DNA from: Lentisphaeria bacterium
Lineage (GTDB): Bacteria; Verrucomicrobiota; Lentisphaeria; Victivallales; UBA1829
Assembly: GCA_017963105.1 (NCBI GenBank)
Contig: JAGCTY010000073.1
Location: forward strand, 1 to 50,704
Length of the DNA: 50,704 bases
Direction of reading: 5' to 3'
Position numbers and translations under genes: made by a program. This document shows, in pieces, positions 44,701-50,704 of this stretch; the first letter of the stretch is position 1, and each line of letters begins with the position of its first letter. The notes beneath the pieces were generated by a model that was not told the origin of the DNA, did not search any database, and was given only the letters and a program-made list of their open reading frames with translations.

Positions 44701-45653
44701 CGCTCATAGACAAGACGTTCGAGCTGGACTTGCACGGGATCTACTCGCGGAGCCACGCGCTGATCTTCTCCGGGGCGGGCCTGCTGGAACTCCGGGACGG
44801 CGACGATCCGGCGATCCTGGTGCCGCACGCGGAGTTTTCCGGCGACGTCTTCGGGTCCGCCTCCGCGGAAATCCACCTGAAGGACGGCGCATGGCCGTTC
44901 GACGTCGAGGCGGATTTGTACAGCATCCCGCTCGACAAGAGCTTCACTGCGTTCCTCGCCACGGACGACAACCCCGAAATCCCGCGCCGGATGCATGGCT
45001 TCGTGAAGCGCCTGAAGGCTTTCGTGCACGGCGAAGGCTTCACGACGGAGGCCCTGACGAAGAACCTGCGGGCGGACTGCTCGGCCGAACTGGAGGGCAT
45101 TTCCCTGCGGACGTATCTGCGCGACCGGTCGCTCTTCCTGAACATCCTTCTGCTGCCGCTGGTCAGCGTGCCGCACCTCATCGACTACGTGCCGGGCGAA
45201 ATGCTGCGGCGCGGGCTGCGGCTGACGACCGCGGGCGCTTTCATGGATATGCTTTCAGGGGATGCGCCCGTCGAGTTCAGGCACGGCACGATGGAAATGT
45301 CCGTGCGACAGGGCGTCATAGACCTGAAATCTCTTGAGCTTGAAGGCGAACTGATCGAGGACTACCATGCGAGCGGGACGATCGACCTGGCCGGAGACGG
45401 CGAGGCCGAACTGGAGACGAAAGCCCGGATCGCGCTCCTCCACTGGCCTTTCTATCTGAACGGGAACATCCTCGACCCGAAGGTGTCCTACGGCAAGTCG
45501 ATCTCGCATTTCTTCACGGACAACACGAAACGCCTGATCACCCTGTTCCCGAACATGATCATTAACGCCTTCACGGACGAGGAGGCCGAGGAAATCGACC
45601 GCCGGGAGTCCGAAAAGCAGGAACGGCAGAAAGCGGAACAGGAAAAGAAATGA
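41727..45653 (+). CDS. AsmA-like giant envelope protein
   Basis: 1308 residues. One N-terminal membrane helix (about 18-43), then a very long beta-rich region and a C-terminal AsmA-like part (VIDLKSLELEGELIEDYHASGTIDLAGDGEAELETKARIALLHW), ending in a charged helix (EEAEEIDRRESEKQERQKAEQ). AsmA/TamB/YdbH-type proteins are anchored in the inner membrane and are proposed to move phospholipids towards the outer membrane as bridge-like grooves. The closest subgroup is not clear. The start ATG 41727 has no ribosome site in a C-rich leader, so translation control or another start is possible. Monocistronic. Confidence 0.83.
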   Translation: MTEPKQKKKRSPLRRLLKAVFWTAGILVFLLAFAFFAALFTIDRWIVPFGAWCADVEVEGEPGVIVSIANREILLTGLKVKFPDGEVEAAKLGFRVDDVKLAGRTLKEIYVSGVRAEGVCASLDFSRRADAAEGQTGEAVAGEEDERSSGEKVRAISRLVWDRASRPVVRLADLTVLDAEIGWQAGAVRSLTRVSDLNAKFEDGILTRPEMSCRLKYRLNDPQRFLECGARIRASTSLGGDGLVVSVLSDGPLVIEVPDSHLEIPASERTEIVMLYEPGTGALRFRGEWANPDVWEYSPLSLSLHNTLLEAFGRISLDGENLHLELASIAHGSDLVCRATNVPGNVQFEARGIAEFDLATGGVTLDSVSGYLTGPNGGRINVGTTGVFEFVRHEDATYTLNPHAAKLTVATDKYLDLTPFDPVLPFDSSGRELGFDYTVELDPEKVCLLGGAKAVFREHDTGRRIFDAEAAFETEGITRIDSFRVSRCAVAVYDGADKICGAQLAGKYNVRTVSLKGDVQYYPYRMIETYGDRSLADLCSFLDDADLSEAEHEATAELELDLINMAATLHKESHLSHLALKGSGQNNLVLDAIGDADFRLEPDDRGWQLDGTLELKAGDDFHARLSVSGGSESAVSGTAEIDRLSDVLARQLEARFFPGRDDLPVLRFVNATAAGAFQCVPETGRVTLDRMAAEIDGGDGSLSVQCGTGLTWEDGAFSCLPMEFTLKVNRLPVSFWEPFLRDDDFRFAGGVVTSEFDVTVSADGTLVGGTGKLVGTDLAVLLDGQPRELARLGANGSFQLNTAKGFLVLPELNVDIQDRQARQTLFASGGGTVDLADGFRTRMKFPEARFGPEALYLIGYGVERSFYFEELDTAGEIDFQAERDFSEMSWTGALRINRLRLQSDEPEEYRFPELAGRLEGGLTWVDGEMFGDVLIRLADETGEEHISGRYLYRRGEDALPKFISSSLDLPFSVSYFRYNHNTDPGVEKKAISLIDKTFELDLHGIYSRSHALIFSGAGLLELRDGDDPAILVPHAEFSGDVFGSASAEIHLKDGAWPFDVEADLYSIPLDKSFTAFLATDDNPEIPRRMHGFVKRLKAFVHGEGFTTEALTKNLRADCSAELEGISLRTYLRDRSLFLNILLLPLVSVPHLIDYVPGEMLRRGLRLTTAGAFMDMLSGDAPVEFRHGTMEMSVRQGVIDLKSLELEGELIEDYHASGTIDLAGDGEAELETKARIALLHWPFYLNGNILDPKVSYGKSISHFFTDNTKRLITLFPNMIINAFTDEEAEEIDRRESEKQERQKAEQEKK

Positions 45654-45775
45654 CGCCGGAACGGCGTTGCGGTTCCTTGGGGGGGGACACATGGAGCTCG
45701 ATATTTCCTGGATAGACCCACGCCGCCGGTCCGTCGAAGGTTCGCCGGTCTTTCATTTCCGTCGTGATTACGGGG

Positions 45776-45807
45776 CAGAAAAAAGCCGCGGAACGAATCC
45801 CGCGGCT
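45776..45807 (-). terminator. Rho-independent terminator of hisS
   Basis: On the minus strand: AGCCGCGG-n8-CCGCGGCT, a perfect 8-bp stem, followed by TTTTTTCTG. Converges with the AsmA-like gene. Confidence 0.85.
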
Positions 45808-45834
45808 GTGTGTCGAGCGAAAAAGAGAGGCGTA

Positions 45835-47109
45835 TTATTTTGTTTCCGCGTCTGCGGCAAGTGCGGCCAGCACGCCGTCGAGGGAAAGCTTCGTCTCGAT
45901 TTCACGTCCGTCCGCCATGTGCTTGAGCTTGGCGGTCTGCGCTTCGAGTTCGGAATCCCCGATCACGAGCACGTATTCGGCTTTCATGCGGTCCGCGGCG
46001 CGCATCTGGGACTTCATGCTCTTCGCATCGTAGTCGATGGCGGCGGAGATTCCCGCATGGCGGAGTTTCGCGGCGAACGAGGTGTTGAACGCGAGCGCGG
46101 CGTCCCCGAGCGAGGCCAGATAGAGTTTCGGCACAGGCGCGGGCGGGGGAGTCACGCCGAGCGCGTCGCGCACGATGAGGAGGCGTTCCATGCCCGCGGC
46201 GAACCCGACCCCGGGGATCGGATTGCGGAGACCGGGGAGCATCAGCTCGTAGCGGCCGCCGCCCGCGATGGCGTTCTGGGCGCCGAGTCCGGAGTGCGTG
46301 AGCTCGAAGACCGTGTGCACGTAGTAGTCGAGGCCGCGCACGAGACGCGGATCGACCGTGAAGGGGATGCCCTGTTCCGTGAGGAGGTCGCAGACCTTCC
46401 TGAAATAGTCGCGGGACTCCGCGCTGAAGAACTGCGCGGGATCGGGCGCGGATTCGATGAACGGGCGGCAGCACGCCTGTTTGCAGTCCAGGATGCGCCA
46501 GACGTTGCGGTCGATGCGGGCGCGGCAGTCGTCGCACATCTCGGCGAGATGCGGGCGGAAATGCTCCGCGAGGGCCTGTTCGGCCGCGGGGCGGTCGGAC
46601 GGCACGCCGCGCGTGTTGATGAGGAGGTTGAAGCCCGTGATGCCGATTTCTTCGAGGAAATGGCAGAGCATGGCGATTGCCTCCGCGTCGAGGCCCGGCG
46701 AGGCGGGACGCCCGACGTTTTCGACGCCGACCTGGTGGAACTGGCGCTTGCGGCCCGCCGCGGGACGTTCGCCGCGGAACATCGGACCCATGTAGAAGAC
46801 GCGGTGTTCGACGCCGTTGGCGGCATCGGTGGCGGCGAGGGCACGCATGACGCCCGCGGTGCCTTCGGGACGGAGCGTGAGGCTTCGTCCGCCGCGGTCT
46901 TCGAACGTGTACATTTCCTTCTGGACGACCTCGGTCTCCCCGCCGAGTCCGCGCTGGAAAACCTCGGTGAACTCGAAGATCGGGGTGCGGAGTTCGCCGA
47001 ACCCGTAAAGACCGAAGACTTTACGGGCGGCGGATTCGAGCTGGAGCCAGGCAGTTGCCTCGTCCGGGAAGATGTCGCTCACTCCGGGAGGCGGAGCAAT
47101 TTTCGGCAT
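45835..47109 (-). CDS. hisS: Histidyl-tRNA synthetase
   Basis: 424 residues, class II synthetase charging tRNA-His. Motif 2 is in the FRGERPAAGRKRQFHQVGVENVG region. The HisA-type motifs are present: VRGLDYYVHTVFEL and the AGGGRYEL-like IAGGGRYELML. The C-terminal anticodon-binding domain follows (about 330-424; KLYLASLGDAA, VLVIGDSE). Normal length. It is 18 bases after hup, the last gene of the adk-map-infA-hup-hisS cluster. Confidence 0.96.
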   Translation of the reverse strand: MPKIAPPPGVSDIFPDEATAWLQLESAARKVFGLYGFGELRTPIFEFTEVFQRGLGGETEVVQKEMYTFEDRGGRSLTLRPEGTAGVMRALAATDAANGVEHRVFYMGPMFRGERPAAGRKRQFHQVGVENVGRPASPGLDAEAIAMLCHFLEEIGITGFNLLINTRGVPSDRPAAEQALAEHFRPHLAEMCDDCRARIDRNVWRILDCKQACCRPFIESAPDPAQFFSAESRDYFRKVCDLLTEQGIPFTVDPRLVRGLDYYVHTVFELTHSGLGAQNAIAGGGRYELMLPGLRNPIPGVGFAAGMERLLIVRDALGVTPPPAPVPKLYLASLGDAALAFNTSFAAKLRHAGISAAIDYDAKSMKSQMRAADRMKAEYVLVIGDSELEAQTAKLKHMADGREIETKLSLDGVLAALAADAETK

Positions 47110-47127
47110 GGGACGGATTCTCCGTGA

Positions 47128-47418
47128 TCAGTCGATCTTGAGGCTGGCGACGCGATCCTTGAGTTCCTTGCCGGCGCGGAATTTGACGACCTTGCGCTCC
47201 GGGATCGGGACGGTGATCTGCGGCACTTTGGGGTTGCGGCCCTTGCGGCCCTTGCGGACGCGGATTTCGAAGACGCCGAAGTTGCGGAGTTCGATGTCGC
47301 GGCCGGCGGCGAGTTCATCGGCGATGTAGTCGAGAGTCTTCTGGACAATGCTGGCGACTTCGGTCTGGATGAGACCGGTTTCAGCGGAGATTTTGACAAC
47401 GAGGTCACGTTTCGTCAT
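47128..47418 (-). CDS. hup: HU/IHF family DNA-binding protein
   Basis: 96 residues: nucleoid-associated dimer-forming protein that bends DNA. Family features: MTKRDLVVKISAETG, DYIADELAAGRDIELRNFGVFEIR, the arm RKGRKGRNPK with the Pro that intercalates, and FRAGKELKDRV. HU versus IHF is not clear from sequence alone. A terminator separates it from infA upstream. Confidence 0.95.
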   Translation of the reverse strand: MTKRDLVVKISAETGLIQTEVASIVQKTLDYIADELAAGRDIELRNFGVFEIRVRKGRKGRNPKVPQITVPIPERKVVKFRAGKELKDRVASLKID

Positions 47419-47483
47419 GGGTGATTTTCCTTTTCTGCCCTGGGGGCGTTGTTTGGTTTCTTGGTTTCTGGTTGAATCAAGTC

Positions 47484-47518
47484 AAAAAAATGGATATGCC
47501 CGAAGCGGAGCGCCGGGC
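47484..47518 (-). terminator. Terminator after infA
   Basis: On the minus strand: GCCCG-n11-CGGGC then ATATCCATTTTTTT. The loop GCGCTCCGCTT resembles that of the GTGC...GCAC hairpin family. Confidence 0.7.
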
Positions 47519-47558
47519 CTGGAATGCGCGGTTTTGAGTTCGGAAACGGCCGCAGACG

Positions 47559-47774
47559 TTATTTCTGGCGGAAAACGATCCTTCCCTTTGTCAGGTCGTA
47601 CGGGGACATCTCAAGCGTCACCGTGTCGCCCGGAAGAATGCGGATGAAGTGGAGCCGCATCTTGCCGCTGATGTGGGCAAGGACAATATGTTTGTTTTCA
47701 AGTTCGACCCGGAACATGGTGTTTGGGAGCAGTTCGCGGACGACGCCTTCAACTTTGACAACGTCTTTAGACAC
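47559..47774 (-). CDS. infA: Translation initiation factor IF-1
   Basis: 71 residues, single S1/OB-fold that binds the ribosomal A site. [42 protein letters not shown] and the late LTKGRIVFR are typical. It starts with GTG at 47774, inside the end of map (8-base overlap), with GGAGG about 9 bases upstream. GTG start and overlap imply coupling to map. Confidence 0.96.
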   Translation of the reverse strand: MSKDVVKVEGVVRELLPNTMFRVELENKHIVLAHISGKMRLHFIRILPGDTVTLEMSPYDLTKGRIVFRQK

Positions 47775-48543
47775 GAGTTAAGACCTCCGTATGAGTTTCA
47801 GTTATAAGAATCATATGTTCATAATGCGCGGAAGGCAGGCCGTCCGCCGTGCGGACCGTCCACTGGTCCGGCTCCACATAGACGCGGGCGGTGCCGAGGT
47901 TCAGCATCGGTTCGATGCAGAGGACCATGCCGGGAACGAGGACCGGGCCTTCGCTCGTGCTGACGAAGTTCGGGACCTCCGGCGGTTCGTGGAGCCGCGT
48001 GCCGCAGCCGTGCCCGACGAGGTCGCGGACGATGCCGAGCTTGTAGCGGTTCGCGACTTCCGCGACGGCGCGGGAGATGTCGCCGACGTGTCCGCCGGGA
48101 TGCGCCGCCGCGATGCCCGCTTCGAGCGCTTCCTGCGTGCCGGCGAGGAGGCGTTCGATGTCCTTCGTGGTCGGCTTGTTGCCGACGAGGACGGTCTTCG
48201 CGGTGTCGCCGATGCCGCCGTTCAGGGTGACGCCGACGTCCACGCTGACGATGTCGCCATCCTTCAGGACGCATTTGTCGCTGGCGATCCCGTGCACGAC
48301 CACATCGTTGACCGAGATGCAGATGTTGCGCGGGAATCCGTTGTAGTTCAGGAACGTCGGCGTCCCGCCGGTGGCGCGGATCACGGCTCCGGCGAGCTCG
48401 TCGAGCTCAAGCGTCGTCATGCCCGGATGGGCGAGCGCGGCGATTTCCTCGCGGGCGAGCGCGGTAACGTGCGCGGCCTCGCGGATGCGGGCGATTTCAT
48501 CGGGCGTATGGATTACGAAATTACGGCGTTTCATCAGGCGCAT
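47767..48543 (-). CDS. map: Methionine aminopeptidase, type I
   Basis: 258 residues. It removes the initiator Met from nascent proteins. The metal ligands are seen in [19 protein letters not shown] (two Asp), [17 protein letters not shown] (His) and LCIEPMLNL (Glu), plus YEHMILIT (final Glu). The ATG at 48543 or the in-frame ATG at 48534 (MKRRNFVIH) may be used; neither has a strong ribosome site, consistent with coupling to adk 15 bases upstream. Confidence 0.96.
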   Translation of the reverse strand: MRLMKRRNFVIHTPDEIARIREAAHVTALAREEIAALAHPGMTTLELDELAGAVIRATGGTPTFLNYNGFPRNICISVNDVVVHGIASDKCVLKDGDIVSVDVGVTLNGGIGDTAKTVLVGNKPTTKDIERLLAGTQEALEAGIAAAHPGGHVGDISRAVAEVANRYKLGIVRDLVGHGCGTRLHEPPEVPNFVSTSEGPVLVPGMVLCIEPMLNLGTARVYVEPDQWTVRTADGLPSAHYEHMILITETHTEVLTRV

Positions 48544-48558
48544 ACGGGAACACCGGAA

Positions 48559-49212
48559 TCATTTCAGGAGCGCGAGAAGCGCCGCGAATCCTTTGTCGAC
48601 GGGGAGCGAGGAGTCGATGCGGGCGAGGCAGCCTTTCCCCTCGTAGAACTGGATGAGGGGGGCGGTCTGCTCGTGGTAAACTTTCAGGCGGTTCTTCGCG
48701 GTCTCGAGGGAATCGTCGGCGCGCTGGATCAGCTCGCCGCCGCAGCGGTCGCAGACGCCTTCCTGTTTCGGGGGCGCGAAGAGCTTGTTGAACGCGACGC
48801 CGCACTTTTTGCAGGTGAGGCGGGCGGTGAGGCGCTGGAGCAGGAGGTCTTCGGGAGCCTCGAAGAGGATCACGGCGTCGAGCTTCATGCCGATCTTGTT
48901 CATGGCGTCTTCGAGGAGTTCGGCCTGCGCCACCGTGCGCGGGAATCCGTCAAGGATGAACCCGTTGGCGCATTCCGGCGTGGCGAGGCGGGCGGCGACC
49001 ATGTCGGCGACGACCTGGTCGGGGACGAGCTTTCCGGCCTTCATGCAGGCTTCCGCCTGCTTGCCGAGTTCGGTGCCGGCGGCGACTTCGCCGCGGAGGA
49101 TTTCGCCCGTGGAGATGTGCGCGAGTTTTTCCTGCGCCATCAGCGGGTCGGAGAGTGTGCCTTTTCCCGCGCCGGGCGGGCCGAGAAGCACCAGATTCTT
49201 TTTGGTAATCAT
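48559..49212 (-). CDS. adk: Adenylate kinase
   Basis: 217 residues. P-loop GPPGAGKGT at about 10-18, DGFPRT, and a zinc-type LID with four Cys (CKKC and CDRC). It interconverts 2 ADP and ATP+AMP. Start ATG 49212 gives the standard N-terminus (MITKKNLVLLG); an open upstream extension covers the promoter. The LID with four Cys is common in many bacteria. First gene of the cluster. Confidence 0.95.
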   Translation of the reverse strand: MITKKNLVLLGPPGAGKGTLSDPLMAQEKLAHISTGEILRGEVAAGTELGKQAEACMKAGKLVPDQVVADMVAARLATPECANGFILDGFPRTVAQAELLEDAMNKIGMKLDAVILFEAPEDLLLQRLTARLTCKKCGVAFNKLFAPPKQEGVCDRCGGELIQRADDSLETAKNRLKVYHEQTAPLIQFYEGKGCLARIDSSLPVDKGFAALLALLK

Positions 49213-49263
49213 AGGAATAACAAACCTCTGAATCGAATGATTTTTAAGTAAAAACAATCTTTT

Positions 49264-49292
49264 AATATACTGCGGTTCAACATGTTTTTCAA
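49264..49292 (-). promoter_or_regulatory. Promoter of adk-map-infA
   Basis: On the minus strand: TTGAAA (49292-49287), a 17-base spacer, TATATT (49269-49264), 52 bases before the adk ATG. Confidence 0.72.
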
Positions 49293-49468
49293 GCGGTTGA
49301 AGAGTAAAAAGCGAAAAAACACGCAATCTTTTTTGCCAGGCGGCGTTCCGGACGCGAAAAAGTCCGGAAAAAACGCGTTCCGAACTTGATTTTTCAGGAT
49401 TATGTGTTATTTTTATTAGATTTACTTTTTTCTGAATCACTGGAACGACCCAGGAGGTTAACCCCACC

Positions 49469-50425
49469 ATGAGTGAAACGAAGAACGAGTTCTCGGACTA
49501 CCTGTTTGCGAACAACATCGCCTGCGGCGTGACGGAATCCGACGGCGCAAAGGTCATGGGCATGCTGCTGGATATGCTCAAACGCCATTACCCCAACCTC
49601 AAGATCGATGAGGCCCGCGCCGAAATCGAGAAGCGCGAAAAAGTTTTCCCCTGTGTCATCGCTCCCGGCCTCGCCGTGCCGCACGCCCGCCTCGCCGGTC
49701 TCGAGACCCCGATGATCGCCATCGCGTGCAGCCCGACCGGGATCACCTACGGCGGCGGCAAGGATATGTCCACGCAGGTAATATCCCTGCAAATGAATGT
49801 ATTTATCAACGTGATGGTGCTGATTCTCTCCCCGGTTGAAGACCCGAACCTGCATCTCCAGGTCATGTCCATGCTGGCGAAATCGTTCTCCGATCCCGCG
49901 AGCATCCGCCAGGTCGCCGGACTGAGGACTCCGGCGGAAGTCTGCTCGTTCTTCGCCACCGGACAGGTCAAGATGCCGGAATACCTGCTCGCGAAGGACG
50001 TGATGCGCACCGACTTCACCCCGCTGCACGAGACGGACACCATCCGCGAGGCGATCGACATCTTCGCCACCACCCAGAGCGCGTCCCTGCCGGTGATCGA
50101 CTCCGTGGGCGACCTGCGCGGCGTGCTGTCGCTGAAGGACGTTCTCTCCTACACGCTGCCGGAACACCTCCTCTGGATGGAGAACCTTTCCCCGATCTAC
50201 CGCTTCCAGCCGTTCGTCGACCTTCTGAAGAGCGCCAGCGACACGCGCGTTTCCGATATCATGCAGGAGCTCGGCGAACCGGTCTCCGAAGACGTTCCGG
50301 CGATCCAGCTGGCGAAACTCTTCCTGGAACAGGAGACCGCGCAGCTCATCATCACGGATGCGAACGGCCGCCTGGCCGGGTTGGTTTCCCTCCGTGAATT
50401 CTGCGCGAAGTTCTTCTGGGAATGA
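49469..50425 (+). CDS. PTS EIIA (fructose/nitrogen type) fused to a CBS-domain pair
   Basis: 318 residues. The N-terminal ~150 are an EIIA type-2 domain with the phosphorylatable His72 in APGLAVPHARL. The C-terminal part (about 172-318) is a Bateman module of two CBS repeats: DVMRTDFTPLHETDTIREAI ... VIDSVGDLRGVLSLKDV, and DIMQELGEPVSEDVPAIQLAK ... ADANGRLAGLVSLREF-like. CBS pairs bind adenosine nucleotides. The fusion suggests that a phosphorelay and an energy signal meet here (inference). GGAGG precedes the ATG at 49469. A membrane protein gene starts 48 bases later. Confidence 0.92.
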   Translation: MSETKNEFSDYLFANNIACGVTESDGAKVMGMLLDMLKRHYPNLKIDEARAEIEKREKVFPCVIAPGLAVPHARLAGLETPMIAIACSPTGITYGGGKDMSTQVISLQMNVFINVMVLILSPVEDPNLHLQVMSMLAKSFSDPASIRQVAGLRTPAEVCSFFATGQVKMPEYLLAKDVMRTDFTPLHETDTIREAIDIFATTQSASLPVIDSVGDLRGVLSLKDVLSYTLPEHLLWMENLSPIYRFQPFVDLLKSASDTRVSDIMQELGEPVSEDVPAIQLAKLFLEQETAQLIITDANGRLAGLVSLREFCAKFFWE

Positions 50426-50472
50426 CCGCGGCGCAACGAATACGAGATAACTAAAGAAAGGTTACAGATACC

Positions 50473-50704
50473 ATGTCGGAAGAATCCTCCTCCATTTCCG
50501 TCAAATACTTTGTTTCGCGTTTCCTGATCCTGCTGGCCGTGAGCCTGACCGTGGGCCTCGGCGGCTTCTTCTCCCACGCGCTCGAATCGCACCAGGCCGT
50601 GGCCTGCGCCGTGTTCATCGGCCTCATCATGGGCACGCTGTTCTTCTGGAAGTTCCGTCTGGCGCTGGCGTTTCTCGGCCTGGCGGTCCTGATCTTCACC
50701 GGCT
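50473..50704 (+). CDS. Membrane protein, 5' part only (window ends inside)
   Basis: 77 residues visible, open to the window end. MSEESSSISVKYFVSRFLI then hydrophobic helices (about 14-30, 38-54 and 57-77; VGLGGFFSHALESHQAVACAVFIGLIMG). The alternating short helices recall ArsB/NhaD-like or SLC13-type ion/anion permeases, but too little is present for a safe call. AAAGAAAGG precedes the ATG at 50473. Co-directional with the EIIA-CBS gene. Confidence 0.75.
   Translation, partial: MSEESSSISVKYFVSRFLILLAVSLTVGLGGFFSHALESHQAVACAVFIGLIMGTLFFWKFRLALAFLGLAVLIFTG

Noticed and set aside
41442..45176. 1244-residue minus-strand open frame
   Set aside because: Antisense shadow of the AsmA-like gene; no recognisable motif and no promoter or ribosome site.

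Overview
The window is a GC-rich bacterial chromosome segment (about 60% GC by eye) from a didermic, probably anaerobic organism. No 16S rRNA or clade marker is present, so taxonomy is inference. The best fit is the PVC group, especially Lentisphaerota/Victivallales. Supporting features are a short pseudopilin-like protein with an N-terminal methylation motif, a signal-less AIDA-type/FG-GAP surface-like protein with a near-identical relative at the window edge, an AsmA-like giant protein, lipoproteins, and promoters of the form TTGA(A/T)(A/T)-N16/17-TATA(T/G)T. I see no rRNA, tRNA or CRISPR.

Layout. 1-2.3 kb: 3' end of an FG-GAP repeat protein, a 45-bp tandem repeat array, then gdhA. 2.4-7.5 kb: an accessory gene block behind a strong promoter, with two tandem paralogous lipoproteins, two small membrane proteins, a Sel1-repeat/RDD membrane protein and an orphan acidic protein. 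7.5-8.8 kb: non-coding DNA packed with dispersed palindromic repeats. 8.8-12.4 kb (minus): a double-domain class II aldolase whose second half has lost its metal site, then a markedly AT-rich restriction-modification cassette. 12.5-17.2 kb: hotdog thioesterase, LysM protein, GyrI-like protein, an ABC transporter pair and a lipoprotein. 17.5-28.0 kb: one tightly packed operon of eight genes (HflC- and HflK-like SPFH proteins, a His-rich P1B ATPase, an ABC-2 type transporter pair, a large TPR-like membrane-anchored protein, a polysaccharide deacetylase-like protein and a dihydrouridine synthase). 28.1-32.9 kb: pseudopilin, LemA plus DUF3137, and a sodium:solute symporter. 33.2-41.3 kb (minus): DMT transporter, PTS HPr and EI, the AIDA/FG-GAP protein, queD, pdxA and a Lys/Ala-rich protein. 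41.7-45.7 kb: AsmA-like giant. 45.8-49.2 kb (minus): adk-map-infA-hup-hisS housekeeping cluster. 49.4 kb to end: an EIIA-CBS fusion followed by a cut-off membrane protein.

How the genes fit together. EI and HPr at 34-36 kb and the EIIA-CBS fusion at 49.5 kb could form a phosphorelay with no sugar EIIB/EIIC in view, which suggests a regulatory PTS, possibly acting on the membrane protein downstream of EIIA-CBS. The HflKC/P-ATPase/ABC operon looks like an envelope-quality and metal/export module. The most unusual non-coding signal is a family of short hairpins that keep similar loops while both stem arms change together. They occur next to the two FG-GAP gene ends, in the repeat cluster and as apparent terminators.
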